DNA of 64,000 bases from Chromatiales bacterium (lineage in GTDB: Bacteria > Pseudomonadota > Gammaproteobacteria > Thiohalomonadales > Thiohalomonadaceae): the NCBI GenBank assembly GCA_029879245.1, contig JAOUQQ010000002.1, forward strand, positions 1 through 64,000, read 5' to 3'. This document shows positions 37,698 to 46,405 of this stretch, in pieces (position 1 is the stretch's first letter; every line of letters starts with the position of its first letter). Position numbers and translations under genes: made by a program. The notes beneath the pieces are model-generated. The model worked only from the letters and a program-made list of their open reading frames with translations. It did no database searches and was not told where the DNA came from.

Positions 37698-38428
37698 CGC
37701 CACAGCAAGGCCATACCACTGCCAATCAGCAGAATGCCAATTCCCTGCTTAAAGGCTCGTTGACTGATGTTTGTGTGAATGCGCCCCCCGATATAGAGAC
37801 CCACCACCATTACCGGTAACGCACTGGCCAGCACCATCAACGTATCAAGCTGGTAAAAACCCGAGAAAAAATAACCGACAATGCGACTGCTGCCATCGAT
37901 AAAAAAGATGGCGGCGGCGCTGGCACGAAACGCGCGTTTGTCTAGCTGACGCAACTGCAGATAGATCACATAGAAGGGACCGCCAGTTCCAAACAGGGTG
38001 CCGATAAGCGCCCCCAGCCCCCCTGCCGGAATTGCCCACAATCGCGACCCCTTAAACCCCGGTCCGGTGGCGAGCAACGAATAGAAGGCATAGAGCACGA
38101 TAAAGCCACCGAGGATGGTGCGCAGCAACTCCCCATCCAGGGTTTTAAAAAGGTAGAGTGCGGTAAGGACCCCGATAAGGGTAAAGGGGAGGAGCGGCAG
38201 AATGTCGCGCCACTGGATCGCCTCACGGTGTTTCATCCCATGGCTGGACGATGCCACATAGTCAAGCAACCCCATCGCCGGCACAACAATAGACAGTGGC
38301 ATCATCTGTGCCAGGAGAGGGATGGAGATCAGACTCGAACCAAAACCGGTGATACCCCGTACCAGATAGGCCGTAAAGACTACCAGTGCTGCCAGTAGCA
38401 GTTGCAGGTGCGAGAGCGATTCCAGCAT
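37694..38428 (-). CDS. TauE/SafE-family sulfite or organic-anion exporter
   Basis: The 244-residue membrane protein has about eight TM segments in the two-fold TauE/SafE pattern. Family stretches include VRGITGFGSSLISIPLL near the N-terminus and GGLGALIGTLFGTGGPFYVIYL in the middle. Substrates of this family include sulfite, sulfoacetate and others, so specificity is unknown. It starts 31 bp downstream of the vanZ-like gene on the same strand. Confidence 0.88.
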   Translation of the reverse strand: MLESLSHLQLLLAALVVFTAYLVRGITGFGSSLISIPLLAQMMPLSIVVPAMGLLDYVASSSHGMKHREAIQWRDILPLLPFTLIGVLTALYLFKTLDGELLRTILGGFIVLYAFYSLLATGPGFKGSRLWAIPAGGLGALIGTLFGTGGPFYVIYLQLRQLDKRAFRASAAAIFFIDGSSRIVGYFFSGFYQLDTLMVLASALPVMVVGLYIGGRIHTNISQRAFKQGIGILLIGSGMALLWR

Positions 38429-38459
38429 GAAATTAAATGAACGCGGATCGATTCAGCGA

Positions 38460-38846
38460 TTATCGATTGCGGCGAAGGACACGCCCCTCAAACCACTGCA
38501 GGGAGTAACGCAACGGGGTAAAGATCAGCAGCAGGCCAAACACCACACCGAGGGTATTGGCTGCCATATCAGCGTAGTCAAACTGGCGTCGATAGTACTC
38601 CTGGGCAAACTCCAGCCCAATCCCCAGCCCCACCAGAAACAGCGCATGCACCAACAGTAGCCAACGGTTAGTGAAGAGCTGCACAAACCACCCCATCAAC
38701 ACCGCATAGGCGATAAAGTGACCCACCTTGTCGTTATAACTCACAGGAAACGGAAGCTTCGAGACTAACGACAGGCCAATCACTGCCATCACAATCAGCC
38801 AGCCCACTGCTAACCAGAGACGAAAGTATCTCAGCTCCCTCCTCAC
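38460..38846 (-). CDS. VanZ-like small membrane protein
   Basis: The 128-residue protein has four hydrophobic segments and the VanZ-family pattern DKVGHFIAYAVLMGWF and a later GIGLEFAQEYYRRQFDYADMAANTLGVVFG with acidic residues. VanZ-like proteins are membrane proteins of unclear function, some affecting teicoplanin resistance. It overlaps uppP upstream by 4 bp (ATGA), so they are coupled. Confidence 0.85.
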   Translation of the reverse strand: MRRELRYFRLWLAVGWLIVMAVIGLSLVSKLPFPVSYNDKVGHFIAYAVLMGWFVQLFTNRWLLLVHALFLVGLGIGLEFAQEYYRRQFDYADMAANTLGVVFGLLLIFTPLRYSLQWFEGRVLRRNR

Positions 38847-39640
38847 AGGTAGATCACCAGTAGCACTACACCGAGCAGCAGGCGGTAGACCACGAAGGGG
38901 AACATGCCGATGCGCTCGAGCAGTTTGAGGAAGAAGTGGATACAGAGGTAGGCGCTGACCGCCGAGAGCACCACGCCCGATAGTAGCGTAGCCCAGTCGA
39001 CCGCCCCCTCGCTCCTGATCAGTTCCAGGGTGTTGAGTCCCCCCGCCAATATGATCACCGGTATCGAGAGTAGAAAGGAGAAGCGCGCCGCCGCCTCGCG
39101 GGTCAGCCCCATCATCAATCCGGCGGTCATGGTAATACCGGAGCGCGAGGTGCCGGGGATTAGTGCAATCGCCTGCGCCACACCGATCACCACCACATCA
39201 CGCCAGCCGATGGTATGTTCACTACGCTCCCGCCTGCCCTGACGATCTGCCCACCAGAGCAGCAGACCGAAGAGGATCGTAGTGGTGGCGATCACCAGCG
39301 GCTCGCGCAGTGACTCCTCGATAAAGTCCTTAAACAGCAACCCCGCCAGACCGACCGGGATGGTGCCAAAGCCGACCGCCCACATCAGATTGCTATCACC
39401 GACCTTTTCGCGCCTGGCCACCGATGCAATCCAGTCGCGCGTCATGGTGTTGAGTTCACGGCGGAAGTACCACACCACCGCCATCAGTGTCCCCACATGC
39501 ACCGCCACATCGAAGGCGAGCCCCTGATCGGCAAAACCGCTTAGCCTGGGAAAGAGGATCAGGTGCGCCGAGCTGGAGATGGGGAGAAACTCGGTCAGCC
39601 CCTGTAGCAGGGCGAGTAATACAACTTGCAACAGTTCCAT
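38843..39640 (-). CDS. uppP: Undecaprenyl-diphosphatase UppP
   Basis: The 265-residue membrane enzyme has both signature motifs of the BacA/UppP family: QGLTEFLPISSSAHLIL near the N-terminus and LIPGTSRSGITMTAGL in the middle. It recycles undecaprenyl pyrophosphate to the monophosphate used as a carrier in peptidoglycan and glycan assembly. A methyltransferase gene ends 5 bp upstream and a VanZ-like gene overlaps downstream. Confidence 0.95.
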   Translation of the reverse strand: MELLQVVLLALLQGLTEFLPISSSAHLILFPRLSGFADQGLAFDVAVHVGTLMAVVWYFRRELNTMTRDWIASVARREKVGDSNLMWAVGFGTIPVGLAGLLFKDFIEESLREPLVIATTTILFGLLLWWADRQGRRERSEHTIGWRDVVVIGVAQAIALIPGTSRSGITMTAGLMMGLTREAAARFSFLLSIPVIILAGGLNTLELIRSEGAVDWATLLSGVVLSAVSAYLCIHFFLKLLERIGMFPFVVYRLLLGVVLLVIYL

Positions 39641-39645
39641 GTCTA

Positions 39646-40344
39646 TTAGCCCCGCTTCTCCGCCACGATGTGGGCGAAACGCCCCTCCTTACTGATGGCA
39701 CTGTGCAGCACCGCGAAGCCGCTCATATTGAGCAGGTAGATGAGATCCTCACGGCTGAAACGGTTATGCTCAATAAAGTGAATAAAGAGGTCCTCAAGCT
39801 CATCGATTGGCGTATCGGGATTGAACACCGCAGCCTCCTCGGTCTGCGCGCGAATGTAGACCTCCAGCGGCGCCCGTACCCAGTCGTGGATGTAGAATCG
39901 TCCGCCTGGTTTAAGGCAACGGTGCACCTCCTGCAGGGTGCGCAAAGGCTGAGTCATCTCGTGCAGCACCACTGAGCAGTTGGCCGCATCGACCGAACCG
40001 TCGGCCAGCGGCAGTTTGGGGTCGTGGAGATCTTCGGTGATGATCTCACTCCCCTCCGGTAGCTGACCCACCGCCTCCAGCATATAGGGGGCACACTCCA
40101 CCCCAATGGCACGAATACCCGGCTGATAGGCCACCAACGCCTTAAGGAAAAGAGCAGGGCCGGTACCCAGATCGAGCACCACCGGCTGCGCGGAGTAGAC
40201 CGGCTTGATCCAGCGATCCCACTCGGCCCAGAACTGATCGTTAAACCGATCTGCAAAGGTGGTTTTCATCAACTCGGCAAAACGTTCACCGTCGCGGTGA
40301 TGTTTGGCCAGCATCTGCTGGGTCTGCTGCAGACGGTCTGACAT
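39646..40344 (-). CDS. Class I SAM-dependent methyltransferase
   Basis: A ~232-residue protein with the SAM-binding motif VLDLGTGPALFLKAL, followed by acidic and post-motifs (DAANCSVVLHEMTQPL) and YIHDWVRAPLEV, typical of small-molecule methyltransferases with ubiE-like layout. The ATG at 40344 is preferred to the upstream in-frame start because GGAG precedes it. Substrate unknown. Operon with uppP, vanZ-like and tauE. Confidence 0.8.
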   Translation of the reverse strand: MSDRLQQTQQMLAKHHRDGERFAELMKTTFADRFNDQFWAEWDRWIKPVYSAQPVVLDLGTGPALFLKALVAYQPGIRAIGVECAPYMLEAVGQLPEGSEIITEDLHDPKLPLADGSVDAANCSVVLHEMTQPLRTLQEVHRCLKPGGRFYIHDWVRAPLEVYIRAQTEEAAVFNPDTPIDELEDLFIHFIEHNRFSREDLIYLLNMSGFAVLHSAISKEGRFAHIVAEKRG

Positions 40345-40501
40345 GGCTACTCCAGAAACTCTCGTATTATCACAGGCGCCACATAATAGCGCGTTTACCC
40401 CAGTCACACAGCGTAGGACGGTAATAAATAATTCATCAGATGGTCACACCACCGTCACTCGGCCGGGGCACCATAGTGGGGCAACGAGGAGGAGAAGAGA
40501 G

Positions 40502-40705
40502 ATGAATATGCTGGTAGAGCGCTACACCACCGCCACACCTGACCGTGATCAGAGCTACAGTCGCCTGCTGGAAGAGATCGCCTATCTGGAGGCGCGCCTT
40601 ATCGATATTGGACACACCGGCGACTGCGCCTATGAGAAGGCGCTGGCCCGCAGCTACCGTGAGTTATTGCGCCAGCGTCGTGTCGTTCTGATGATGCTCA
40701 ATTGA
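40502..40705 (+). CDS. Small helical protein (67 aa), unknown
   Basis: A GAGGAGGAG Shine-Dalgarno just before the ATG at 40502 makes translation likely. The 67-residue product is charged and almost wholly helical (YSRLLEEIAYLEARLIDIG, ALARSYRELLRQRRVVLMML), with no signal or TM. It stands between divergent neighbours with its own leader. Function unknown. Confidence 0.55.
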   Translation: MNMLVERYTTATPDRDQSYSRLLEEIAYLEARLIDIGHTGDCAYEKALARSYRELLRQRRVVLMMLN

Positions 40706-40761
40706 CCCACACAGTGGGAGCGGCCAAACATTCGCCCTGAGGATGGGCCACCAGCAACAAC

Positions 40762-41973
40762 CTACAACCGGCTGCGCTCATCACGTAGCGCAAAACCCCG
40801 TAGCCCTCCCTCCCAGCCCCTTGTCAGGGCGATCACCTTAAACAGCTCCCCCATCTCGGAAGGTTGCGTCAGGGTTTTTATCTCGGCGGCCTGCGTCAGT
40901 TGCACACGGGCATCGTCCGGCTGCTGCGTCAGTAGCTCGGTCAGGCCGCAGGCGATGAGAAAGTTGGCCTGATTGGCGAAACCGCGCACCGAGAGCCCCG
41001 CCTTCAGTGCCGCCTCGGCGATGGCGGTAAAGTCGACGTGGGCGGTGATGTCCTGCAGGCCGACAAGGGTGAGGGCATCATCATGGGCGCGGTGGCGGTA
41101 GTGGCACATCACGGTGCCGCCGGAGCGTTGTGGGTGGTAGTACTCGGTAGCGGGAAAACCGTAGTCGATCAGCAGGGCAACACCCCGCTTTAGCCACCGC
41201 CCCAGTCCGACGACCCACTCCTCGGCGATGAGATTGATCTCTGACTCGTACCTCTCGCTCAAGTGGAACTGGTTTTGTAGCGCCTTGAGTCGCGAGTAGA
41301 GGGCGGCATCGGGTGCCTCTTCGTCGAACACGAATCGCTCGCCATCCCACATTACGAAGAGTTCATGAGGCTCCCCACCGTGGATGCGGAAACGGTGCAC
41401 CGGCATCGCATCGATCAATTCGTTGCCCAAAACTACTCCCTCAAAGGCCTCCGGCAGAACATCGAGCCACACTACCCGCTCCATCAACTGTGGCACTCTC
41501 TCCTGAATCGTCTCCCGTTGTCGCTCACGCAGGTCGCCGCTGATCTCCATAATGTAGTAGTGCTTTGGCAGGGAGTCGAGACGCTCCAGTTCGGCCAGAA
41601 TATCGGCGGCCATCACCCCGCGTCCTGCACCAAACTCCAGGATATCGCCACTGATTCGTGCTAACACATCCTGGCACTGACGGGCCAGTGTACGGGAGAA
41701 GAGGGGGGAGAGCTCCGGTGCGGTGACAAAATCCCCCCCCTCGCCAAACTTACGGCTGCCGGCGCTGTAGTAACCGAGGCCGGGGGCGTAGAGGGCCAAC
41801 TCCATGAAGCGAGCGAAGGAGATACGTCCACCCTCGACGCTCATCACCTCACGGATATGATCCTGTAGCCTTTCGCTATGGGCCTGCTGTTCGGCATCTG
41901 GGGGCGGTAACTCGCCGACGTTGCCGCCCGCCACCACCCCTTTTATGCCTCGCCCCATTGCCGATCCCGCCAT
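40762..41973 (-). CDS. MidA-family SAM-dependent methyltransferase (COG1565)
   Basis: A ~403-residue protein with the family signature GLGYYSAGSRKFGEGGDFVTAPELSP in the N-terminal part, then DILEFGAGRGVMAADIL as SAM-binding motif and NELIDAMPVHRF. Mitochondrial MidA/Ndufaf7 methylates an arginine of a complex I subunit; bacterial members are largely uncharacterised. The start is uncertain: the ATG at 41973 follows AAAGGA, and another lies at 41958. Confidence 0.85.
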   Translation of the reverse strand: MAGSAMGRGIKGVVAGGNVGELPPPDAEQQAHSERLQDHIREVMSVEGGRISFARFMELALYAPGLGYYSAGSRKFGEGGDFVTAPELSPLFSRTLARQCQDVLARISGDILEFGAGRGVMAADILAELERLDSLPKHYYIMEISGDLRERQRETIQERVPQLMERVVWLDVLPEAFEGVVLGNELIDAMPVHRFRIHGGEPHELFVMWDGERFVFDEEAPDAALYSRLKALQNQFHLSERYESEINLIAEEWVVGLGRWLKRGVALLIDYGFPATEYYHPQRSGGTVMCHYRHRAHDDALTLVGLQDITAHVDFTAIAEAALKAGLSVRGFANQANFLIACGLTELLTQQPDDARVQLTQAAEIKTLTQPSEMGELFKVIALTRGWEGGLRGFALRDERSRL

Positions 41974-42042
41974 GTCCTTTAGTCCCGCATACGTTAGAAT
42001 TAGGTCCACAGTGTGCCAGCACCAAACCATTTGGAGAAGTCA

Positions 42043-42795
42043 GTGAGTCACGATAACAACTTTGCCGGCAAGGTTGCCCTCATCACCGGCGCCGCCCACC
42101 GCATCGGCGCCACCACCGCCCGCACCCTCCACGCCGCCGGGGCCAACATCGCTCTCCACTATCGCAACTCCGCCGCCGGGGCCGAGGCGCTACAGAGTGA
42201 ACTACATGATATACGTCCCGACTCGGTCACCCTGATACAGGGCGACCTGCTCGATTTCACCTCCCTGCCTAACATTGTCGAGCATGCCCATGCCGCATGG
42301 GGCCGGCTGGACCTGCTGGTGAATAACGCCTCCACCTTCTACCCCACCCCTGTCGGCAGCGTAAGCGAAACGGAGTGGAACGACCTTATCGGTAGTAACC
42401 TCAAGGCCCCCTTTTTTCTCGCCCAGGCGGCGGCGCCTCACCTGAAGGTCGAGCGCGGCTCTATCGTCAACATCGTCGATATCCATGCGGAGAGACCATT
42501 AAAAGAGCACCCTGTCTATTCGATGGCCAAGGCTGGGCTGGTGATGATGACCAAATCGCTGGCCTGCGAGCTGGGGCCGGAGGTGCGGGTCAACGGCGTC
42601 GCGCCGGGTGCGATCCTCTGGCCGGAAAGCGAGATGGACCACGCCACCAGGACAAAGATTCTGGAGCGAACATTTTTAAGGCGGCAGGGGGATCCCCAGG
42701 ATATCGCCAACGCCGTTCTCTTCCTGGCGAGGGATGCCCACTACACCAGTGGACATATCCTGACGGTTGATGGGGGACGGTCGCTGAACAGCTGA
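42043..42795 (+). CDS. Pteridine-reductase-like short-chain dehydrogenase
   Basis: The ~250-residue protein is a classical SDR with TGAAHRIGA (the TGxxxRxG form seen in pteridine reductases), NNAS, and YSMAKAG as the catalytic Tyr-x3-Lys. The TGxxxRxG variant suggests NADPH-linked reduction of pterin or dihydrofolate-like substrates, but other SDR substrates remain possible. The start is GTG at 42043 with GGAGAAG upstream; the longer frame from 42013 lacks a site. Confidence 0.85.
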   Translation: MSHDNNFAGKVALITGAAHRIGATTARTLHAAGANIALHYRNSAAGAEALQSELHDIRPDSVTLIQGDLLDFTSLPNIVEHAHAAWGRLDLLVNNASTFYPTPVGSVSETEWNDLIGSNLKAPFFLAQAAAPHLKVERGSIVNIVDIHAERPLKEHPVYSMAKAGLVMMTKSLACELGPEVRVNGVAPGAILWPESEMDHATRTKILERTFLRRQGDPQDIANAVLFLARDAHYTSGHILTVDGGRSLNS

Positions 42796-42810
42796 TCACC
42801 CCCCTGCCGG

Positions 42811-42835
42811 AGAAAATGTGATAGCCATCACAAAT
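42811..42835 (+). promoter_or_regulatory. CRP/Vfr-type binding site
   Basis: TGTGA-N6-TCACA (42817-42832) is a perfect match to the CRP consensus, with symmetric AAA/AAAT flanks. It sits 56 bp upstream of the SPOR-domain gene start and 15 bp after the SDR stop. A Vfr- or CRP-type regulator likely controls the downstream gene, if the genome has one. Confidence 0.6.
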
Positions 42836-42887
42836 GTTAACATGTTAGGATATTCTGATATATCACAGCTAAAACAGGGAATATCCG

Positions 42888-44093
42888 ATGTCACAACAAC
42901 ATGCCGAAGAGCAGGTGACCCGGCACAGTGCCCCCGAATCGCATTCGGACAAGGGGTTGTCTAACCAAGAGACCACCTCCGCGCAGAACAGTGTTGTCCC
43001 CTTTAACGAGGAGATCACCCGTGCCAAAGGCCATCTTAACGCCATCATTGATCAGCTCAGCGAGGAGAGTCGCCACCTGAGGGAGCGACTTGACCAGCAG
43101 GAGCCACATACCAGAGCCCAGTTACAGCAACTGGATGCCCTGATCAGCCAGATTGAAGGGAAGCTACAGAAGCTGGCAGAGCAGCAGCAACGCCTGCAAA
43201 GCCGTGGCGATTCCTTCGCCGAGGGACAGCAGCAACTGGAGGGGAAGCAGCAGATCCTGCAAACCACCCAGCAGCAACTTGAGACGAACCATCAGCAACT
43301 CTCCCGTGAGGTAAAGGGGGAACTGACCGCTATCGCTGATACGCTGACAAAATTTGATCAGCGCATCACCGTACTCGAACCCACCCCCGCCAAGCTTCAG
43401 CTTCTGAGTGAGAAGCTGAAGGGGGTCGATGCCCGTCTTACCGAGGCGGGTGAGAAACTTGATGGTCGTGTTGATGAGCTGGAGCGTCGCAGCCACCTCT
43501 TTGATGTCTACATCAGGGATCTGAAACGCCGTAACCACCGTCTGGAGGAGAAGAGCCTCGATCTCGACTACGCACACAAACAGATGGCCGCCACCATCGG
43601 TCGCCGTAGTGTCATCTTTGGCGCCATCGCTGCACTGCTGTTTATCGCGGTAATTGCACTCGGCTACCTGCTCGATACCCAGCACGATCTGAATCTGGAG
43701 CAGAGCGCCGCCATTGGTGCCGTGGGGAATCAGGTCGCTTCACTCGATGCCGCCATTAATCCCCAGTTTGATGCCACCTCCAGCGCCATCACCATACCGG
43801 TGCGTGACAGCGACTGGCTATTGGCACAGAAACCCGAGCAGTTCACCATTGAGCTATTCGGCAGCCACAACAAGTCTGAGGCATTTAACTACATTCGTCA
43901 GATGCAGCACCTGCTAGTGGATGAGGTGTCGTATGTAAAGAGTGAATATCGTGGCCGTGACTGGTATGTGGTCTTCTACGGCAACTATCGCAACGCCGCT
44001 GAGGCCCAGGCTATTCTGAATGTTTTGCCGCAGCTGGTACGCCGCAGTGGTATGCAGATCCGCAGTTTGGGTTGGGTGCAACAGCAGGTATAA
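42888..44093 (+). CDS. Coiled-coil membrane protein with C-terminal SPOR-like domain
   Basis: The 401-residue protein has a Gln/Glu-rich cytoplasmic coiled-coil (about 45-230, rich in QQQLE repeats), one TM (about 241-262) and a periplasmic C-terminal domain (about 310-395) with FTIELFGSHNKSEAFNYIRQM and YVVFYGNYRNAAEAQAIL, matching SPOR. SPOR domains bind denuded peptidoglycan at division sites; the layout recalls DamX. Upstream is a consensus CRP site and a ~90-bp leader. Confidence 0.75.
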   Translation: MSQQHAEEQVTRHSAPESHSDKGLSNQETTSAQNSVVPFNEEITRAKGHLNAIIDQLSEESRHLRERLDQQEPHTRAQLQQLDALISQIEGKLQKLAEQQQRLQSRGDSFAEGQQQLEGKQQILQTTQQQLETNHQQLSREVKGELTAIADTLTKFDQRITVLEPTPAKLQLLSEKLKGVDARLTEAGEKLDGRVDELERRSHLFDVYIRDLKRRNHRLEEKSLDLDYAHKQMAATIGRRSVIFGAIAALLFIAVIALGYLLDTQHDLNLEQSAAIGAVGNQVASLDAAINPQFDATSSAITIPVRDSDWLLAQKPEQFTIELFGSHNKSEAFNYIRQMQHLLVDEVSYVKSEYRGRDWYVVFYGNYRNAAEAQAILNVLPQLVRRSGMQIRSLGWVQQQV

Positions 44094-44150
44094 CTGACTG
44101 GCCCCTCGGCCCCGGTGAATTAGTTCAGTAACCGAGTCTGGGCAGAGGGG

Positions 44151-44420
44151 TCACTCCCCCTCCTGCTCCTTGGTGATAATGAGATCAAGGCGCAGCTCCA
44201 GATGCGAGCCATCGGCGCAGTCGGTGGCAATGAGATATTCGCAGTGATCACGTGTCTGCAGGTCAGTGGGAATGACCCGGTCGATGTGATCCATCCCACT
44301 CTTATCGCGCCAGTGCAGTCGCAGGATCTCGCGGTGCATGATCGCCACCTCGTACTCTGAATAGAGGCCGCACGCTATCGGCTGGTACTCATCATCGCCC
44401 TTTCCATCATCATCACTCAT
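44151..44420 (-). CDS. Rof (YaeO)-like Rho-binding antiterminator
   Basis: An 89-residue protein with the Rof pattern YQPIACGLYSEYEVAIMHREILRLHW and then DLQTRDHCEYLIATD. In E. coli, Rof/YaeO binds Rho and inhibits termination. It has an acidic N-terminus, no TM and a short length typical of the family. It begins 2 bp after the hemW stop and closes the rph-rdgB-hemW operon. Confidence 0.8.
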   Translation of the reverse strand: MSDDDGKGDDEYQPIACGLYSEYEVAIMHREILRLHWRDKSGMDHIDRVIPTDLQTRDHCEYLIATDCADGSHLELRLDLIITKEQEGE

Positions 44421-44422
44421 CG

Positions 44423-45586
44423 CTACTCCTCCGGCAGAAACATCGCCAGCAGTTGATTGAGATGGTCACGCCCCTTTGGCGTCGGCACAATACGCTCCAC
44501 ATCCCACTCCAGTAATCTCAGCTCTACCGCACGGCTCAACGGCACCTCCGCCGCGGTAATCGGCAGACCTGTCGTCTCACTGAAGAGCGCGACGTCAAAT
44601 CCCTCCACCAGGCGCAGTCCATTCATCATAAACTCCAGCACCAGATCGTGGCGCGGGATATTGTTGTGTCCTGCGACCATCGCCGCCCTGTTCGGTGCCT
44701 CCAGCCACTCGCGCGGGTGGCGCTTCTTCCACACCCGCTCAATGCGCCCCTCAGCACAGTGGGTGATCTTGCCATGGGCGCCGGGACCAATCCCCAGATA
44801 ATCACCAAAGCGCCAGTAGTTAAGGTTGTGGCGGCAGCGCCGCCCCGGCCGTGCATAGGCAGAGACCTCATATTGACCATAGCCCTTTTCGGCAAGATAT
44901 GCCTGCCCTGCAATTTGAATATCCCAGATCGCCTCATCCTCAGGCAGCCGGGGTGGGCTGTGGGCAAAGGCGGTATTGGGCTCGATGGTCAGTTGGTACC
45001 AGGAGAGGTGGGTGGGTGTAAGTGAGACCGCCTGTGTCAGATCCGCAAGAGCGGCACTCTCACTCTGCCCCGGCAGGCCGAACATCAGGTCAAGATTGAG
45101 ATTGTCAAAACCGGCGGCATGGGCCGCCTCCACCGCGGCTATCGCCTCAGCCCCGCTATGAATCCGTCCCAGACGCTGCAACGCCCCATCATTAAAGCTC
45201 TGGATGCCAATGGAGAGTCGGTTCACCCCTGCCTCTCGAAAGGCACTAAAGCGACCCTGCTCTACCGTTCCGGGATTGGCCTCCATCGTGACCTCGCACT
45301 CGGCGCTCAGCGGTAGCAGAGCGCGCAGTTGTGACAGGAGCTGGTCGACTCCCTGAGGGGAGAGCAGGCTTGGGGTGCCGCCGCCGATAAAGATGGCGTG
45401 GATCGGTCTGCCCCACACCGCAGGGAGGTGCTGTTCCAGATCCCGCAACAACGCTTCAAGATAGGCCGCCTCGGATAGCCCGTCTCCCACCTGGTGAGAG
45501 TTAAAGTCGCAGTAGGGGCACTTGCGAACACACCAGGGATAGTGAATATAGAGAGTAAGCGGCGGTGGCGCGCTGAGGTTAAGCAT
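44423..45586 (-). CDS. hemW: HemW-like radical SAM protein
   Basis: The 387-residue protein has the radical SAM cluster-binding motif CVRKCPYC (Cys19, Cys23, Cys26), GGGTPSLLS, and the HemW-type QLTIEPNTAFAH and LNYWRFGDYLGIGPGAHG. HemW was earlier annotated as coproporphyrinogen III oxidase and is now thought to be a heme chaperone for haem enzymes. Its extra Cys pattern and length fit HemW. Neighbours rdgB and rof support the common cluster. Confidence 0.9.
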   Translation of the reverse strand: MLNLSAPPPLTLYIHYPWCVRKCPYCDFNSHQVGDGLSEAAYLEALLRDLEQHLPAVWGRPIHAIFIGGGTPSLLSPQGVDQLLSQLRALLPLSAECEVTMEANPGTVEQGRFSAFREAGVNRLSIGIQSFNDGALQRLGRIHSGAEAIAAVEAAHAAGFDNLNLDLMFGLPGQSESAALADLTQAVSLTPTHLSWYQLTIEPNTAFAHSPPRLPEDEAIWDIQIAGQAYLAEKGYGQYEVSAYARPGRRCRHNLNYWRFGDYLGIGPGAHGKITHCAEGRIERVWKKRHPREWLEAPNRAAMVAGHNNIPRHDLVLEFMMNGLRLVEGFDVALFSETTGLPITAAEVPLSRAVELRLLEWDVERIVPTPKGRDHLNQLLAMFLPEE

Positions 45587-45598
45587 GAAGAGGGGTGA

Positions 45599-45787
45599 CT
45601 ACTCCTCCAGCGTAGTGCCGTTAGGCAACAGATTGACCGGCACCTTCTGACCACTCTCGCCCAGTTGTTTGCGGGCACAGCGATCCTGCTTGTCACCCTG
45701 GCAGTAGTTCTTGATCCAGATATTCTTAATGTCAGAGTTAAAGCGCTGCCAAACCGCACACTTTGCCAGATATTTACAATCAGCCAT
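45599..45787 (-). CDS. Small four-Cys protein (62 aa)
   Basis: A 62-residue basic product with Cys at positions 4, 10, 29 and 37 (MADCKYLAKCAVW, NYCQGDKQDRCARK), a spacing that suggests a metal-binding or disulfide knuckle. No signal or TM. It lies between rdgB (24 bp upstream) and hemW (12 bp downstream), so it is in their operon. Small proteins with a similar N-terminal C-x5-C arrangement are widespread, with unknown role. Confidence 0.7.
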   Translation of the reverse strand: MADCKYLAKCAVWQRFNSDIKNIWIKNYCQGDKQDRCARKQLGESGQKVPVNLLPNGTTLEE

Positions 45788-45811
45788 CTTCGATTTTCCA
45801 GGTTGGGCGGG

Positions 45812-46405
45812 TCAGCTCTTGCCGATTGCCGCCAGCAGTTGTTGTAGCGCCTGACCACGGTGACTCAGACGATTCTTCTCATCACCACTTAGCTGAGCGG
45901 CGGTGCAGTCATGCTCTGGCACGTAGAAGACCGGGTCATAGCCAAAGCCGTTCTCACCCTGCGGTGTCGTGGTAATACGCCCATCCCAGGTTCCCTGGCA
46001 GATAATCGGTGTCGGGTCCCTCTCATGCTCCATCAACACCAGCAGGCACTGAAAGCGGGCGCTACGCTCAGACTCCGTTACCCCCTCCAGCTCCTGCAGT
46101 AACTTCTCACAATTGGCCTTATCATTCGCGCCGGGGCCGGAGTAACGGGCCGAATAGATACCGGGGGCACCGTTAAGCGCATCCACCTCAATACCCGAAT
46201 CGTCGGCGATGGCCGGCAGGCCGGTGTGAGCAGCGGCGTTACGTGCCTTAATGATGGCGTTCTCGACAAAGGTCAAGCCCGTCTCCTCCGCCTCCGGTAC
46301 CCCAAATTCTGTCTGCGGTACCACCTCAATATCAAGCTCAGCCAACAGCTGATTGAACTCACGCACCTTACCCTTGTTACCACTGGCCAGCACAATCTTT
46401 TTCAC
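45812..46405 (-). CDS. rdgB: RdgB/HAM1-family non-canonical purine NTP pyrophosphatase
   Basis: The 197-residue protein has the N-terminal SGNKGKVREF motif and TGLPAIADDSGIEVDALNGAPGIYSAR, plus ENGFGYDPVF and SHRGQAL, all hallmarks of RdgB/HAM1. It removes dITP, XTP and similar bases from the nucleotide pool. It overlaps rph by 1 bp, the usual rph-rdgB pairing. Confidence 0.97.
   Translation of the reverse strand: MKKIVLASGNKGKVREFNQLLAELDIEVVPQTEFGVPEAEETGLTFVENAIIKARNAAAHTGLPAIADDSGIEVDALNGAPGIYSARYSGPGANDKANCEKLLQELEGVTESERSARFQCLLVLMEHERDPTPIICQGTWDGRITTTPQGENGFGYDPVFYVPEHDCTAAQLSGDEKNRLSHRGQALQQLLAAIGKS

Noticed and set aside
40706-40761. Second REP-like copy (GTGGGAGCGGC near 40713)
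   Set aside because: Only half the element matches and the second arm is missing, so it is not called a repeat.
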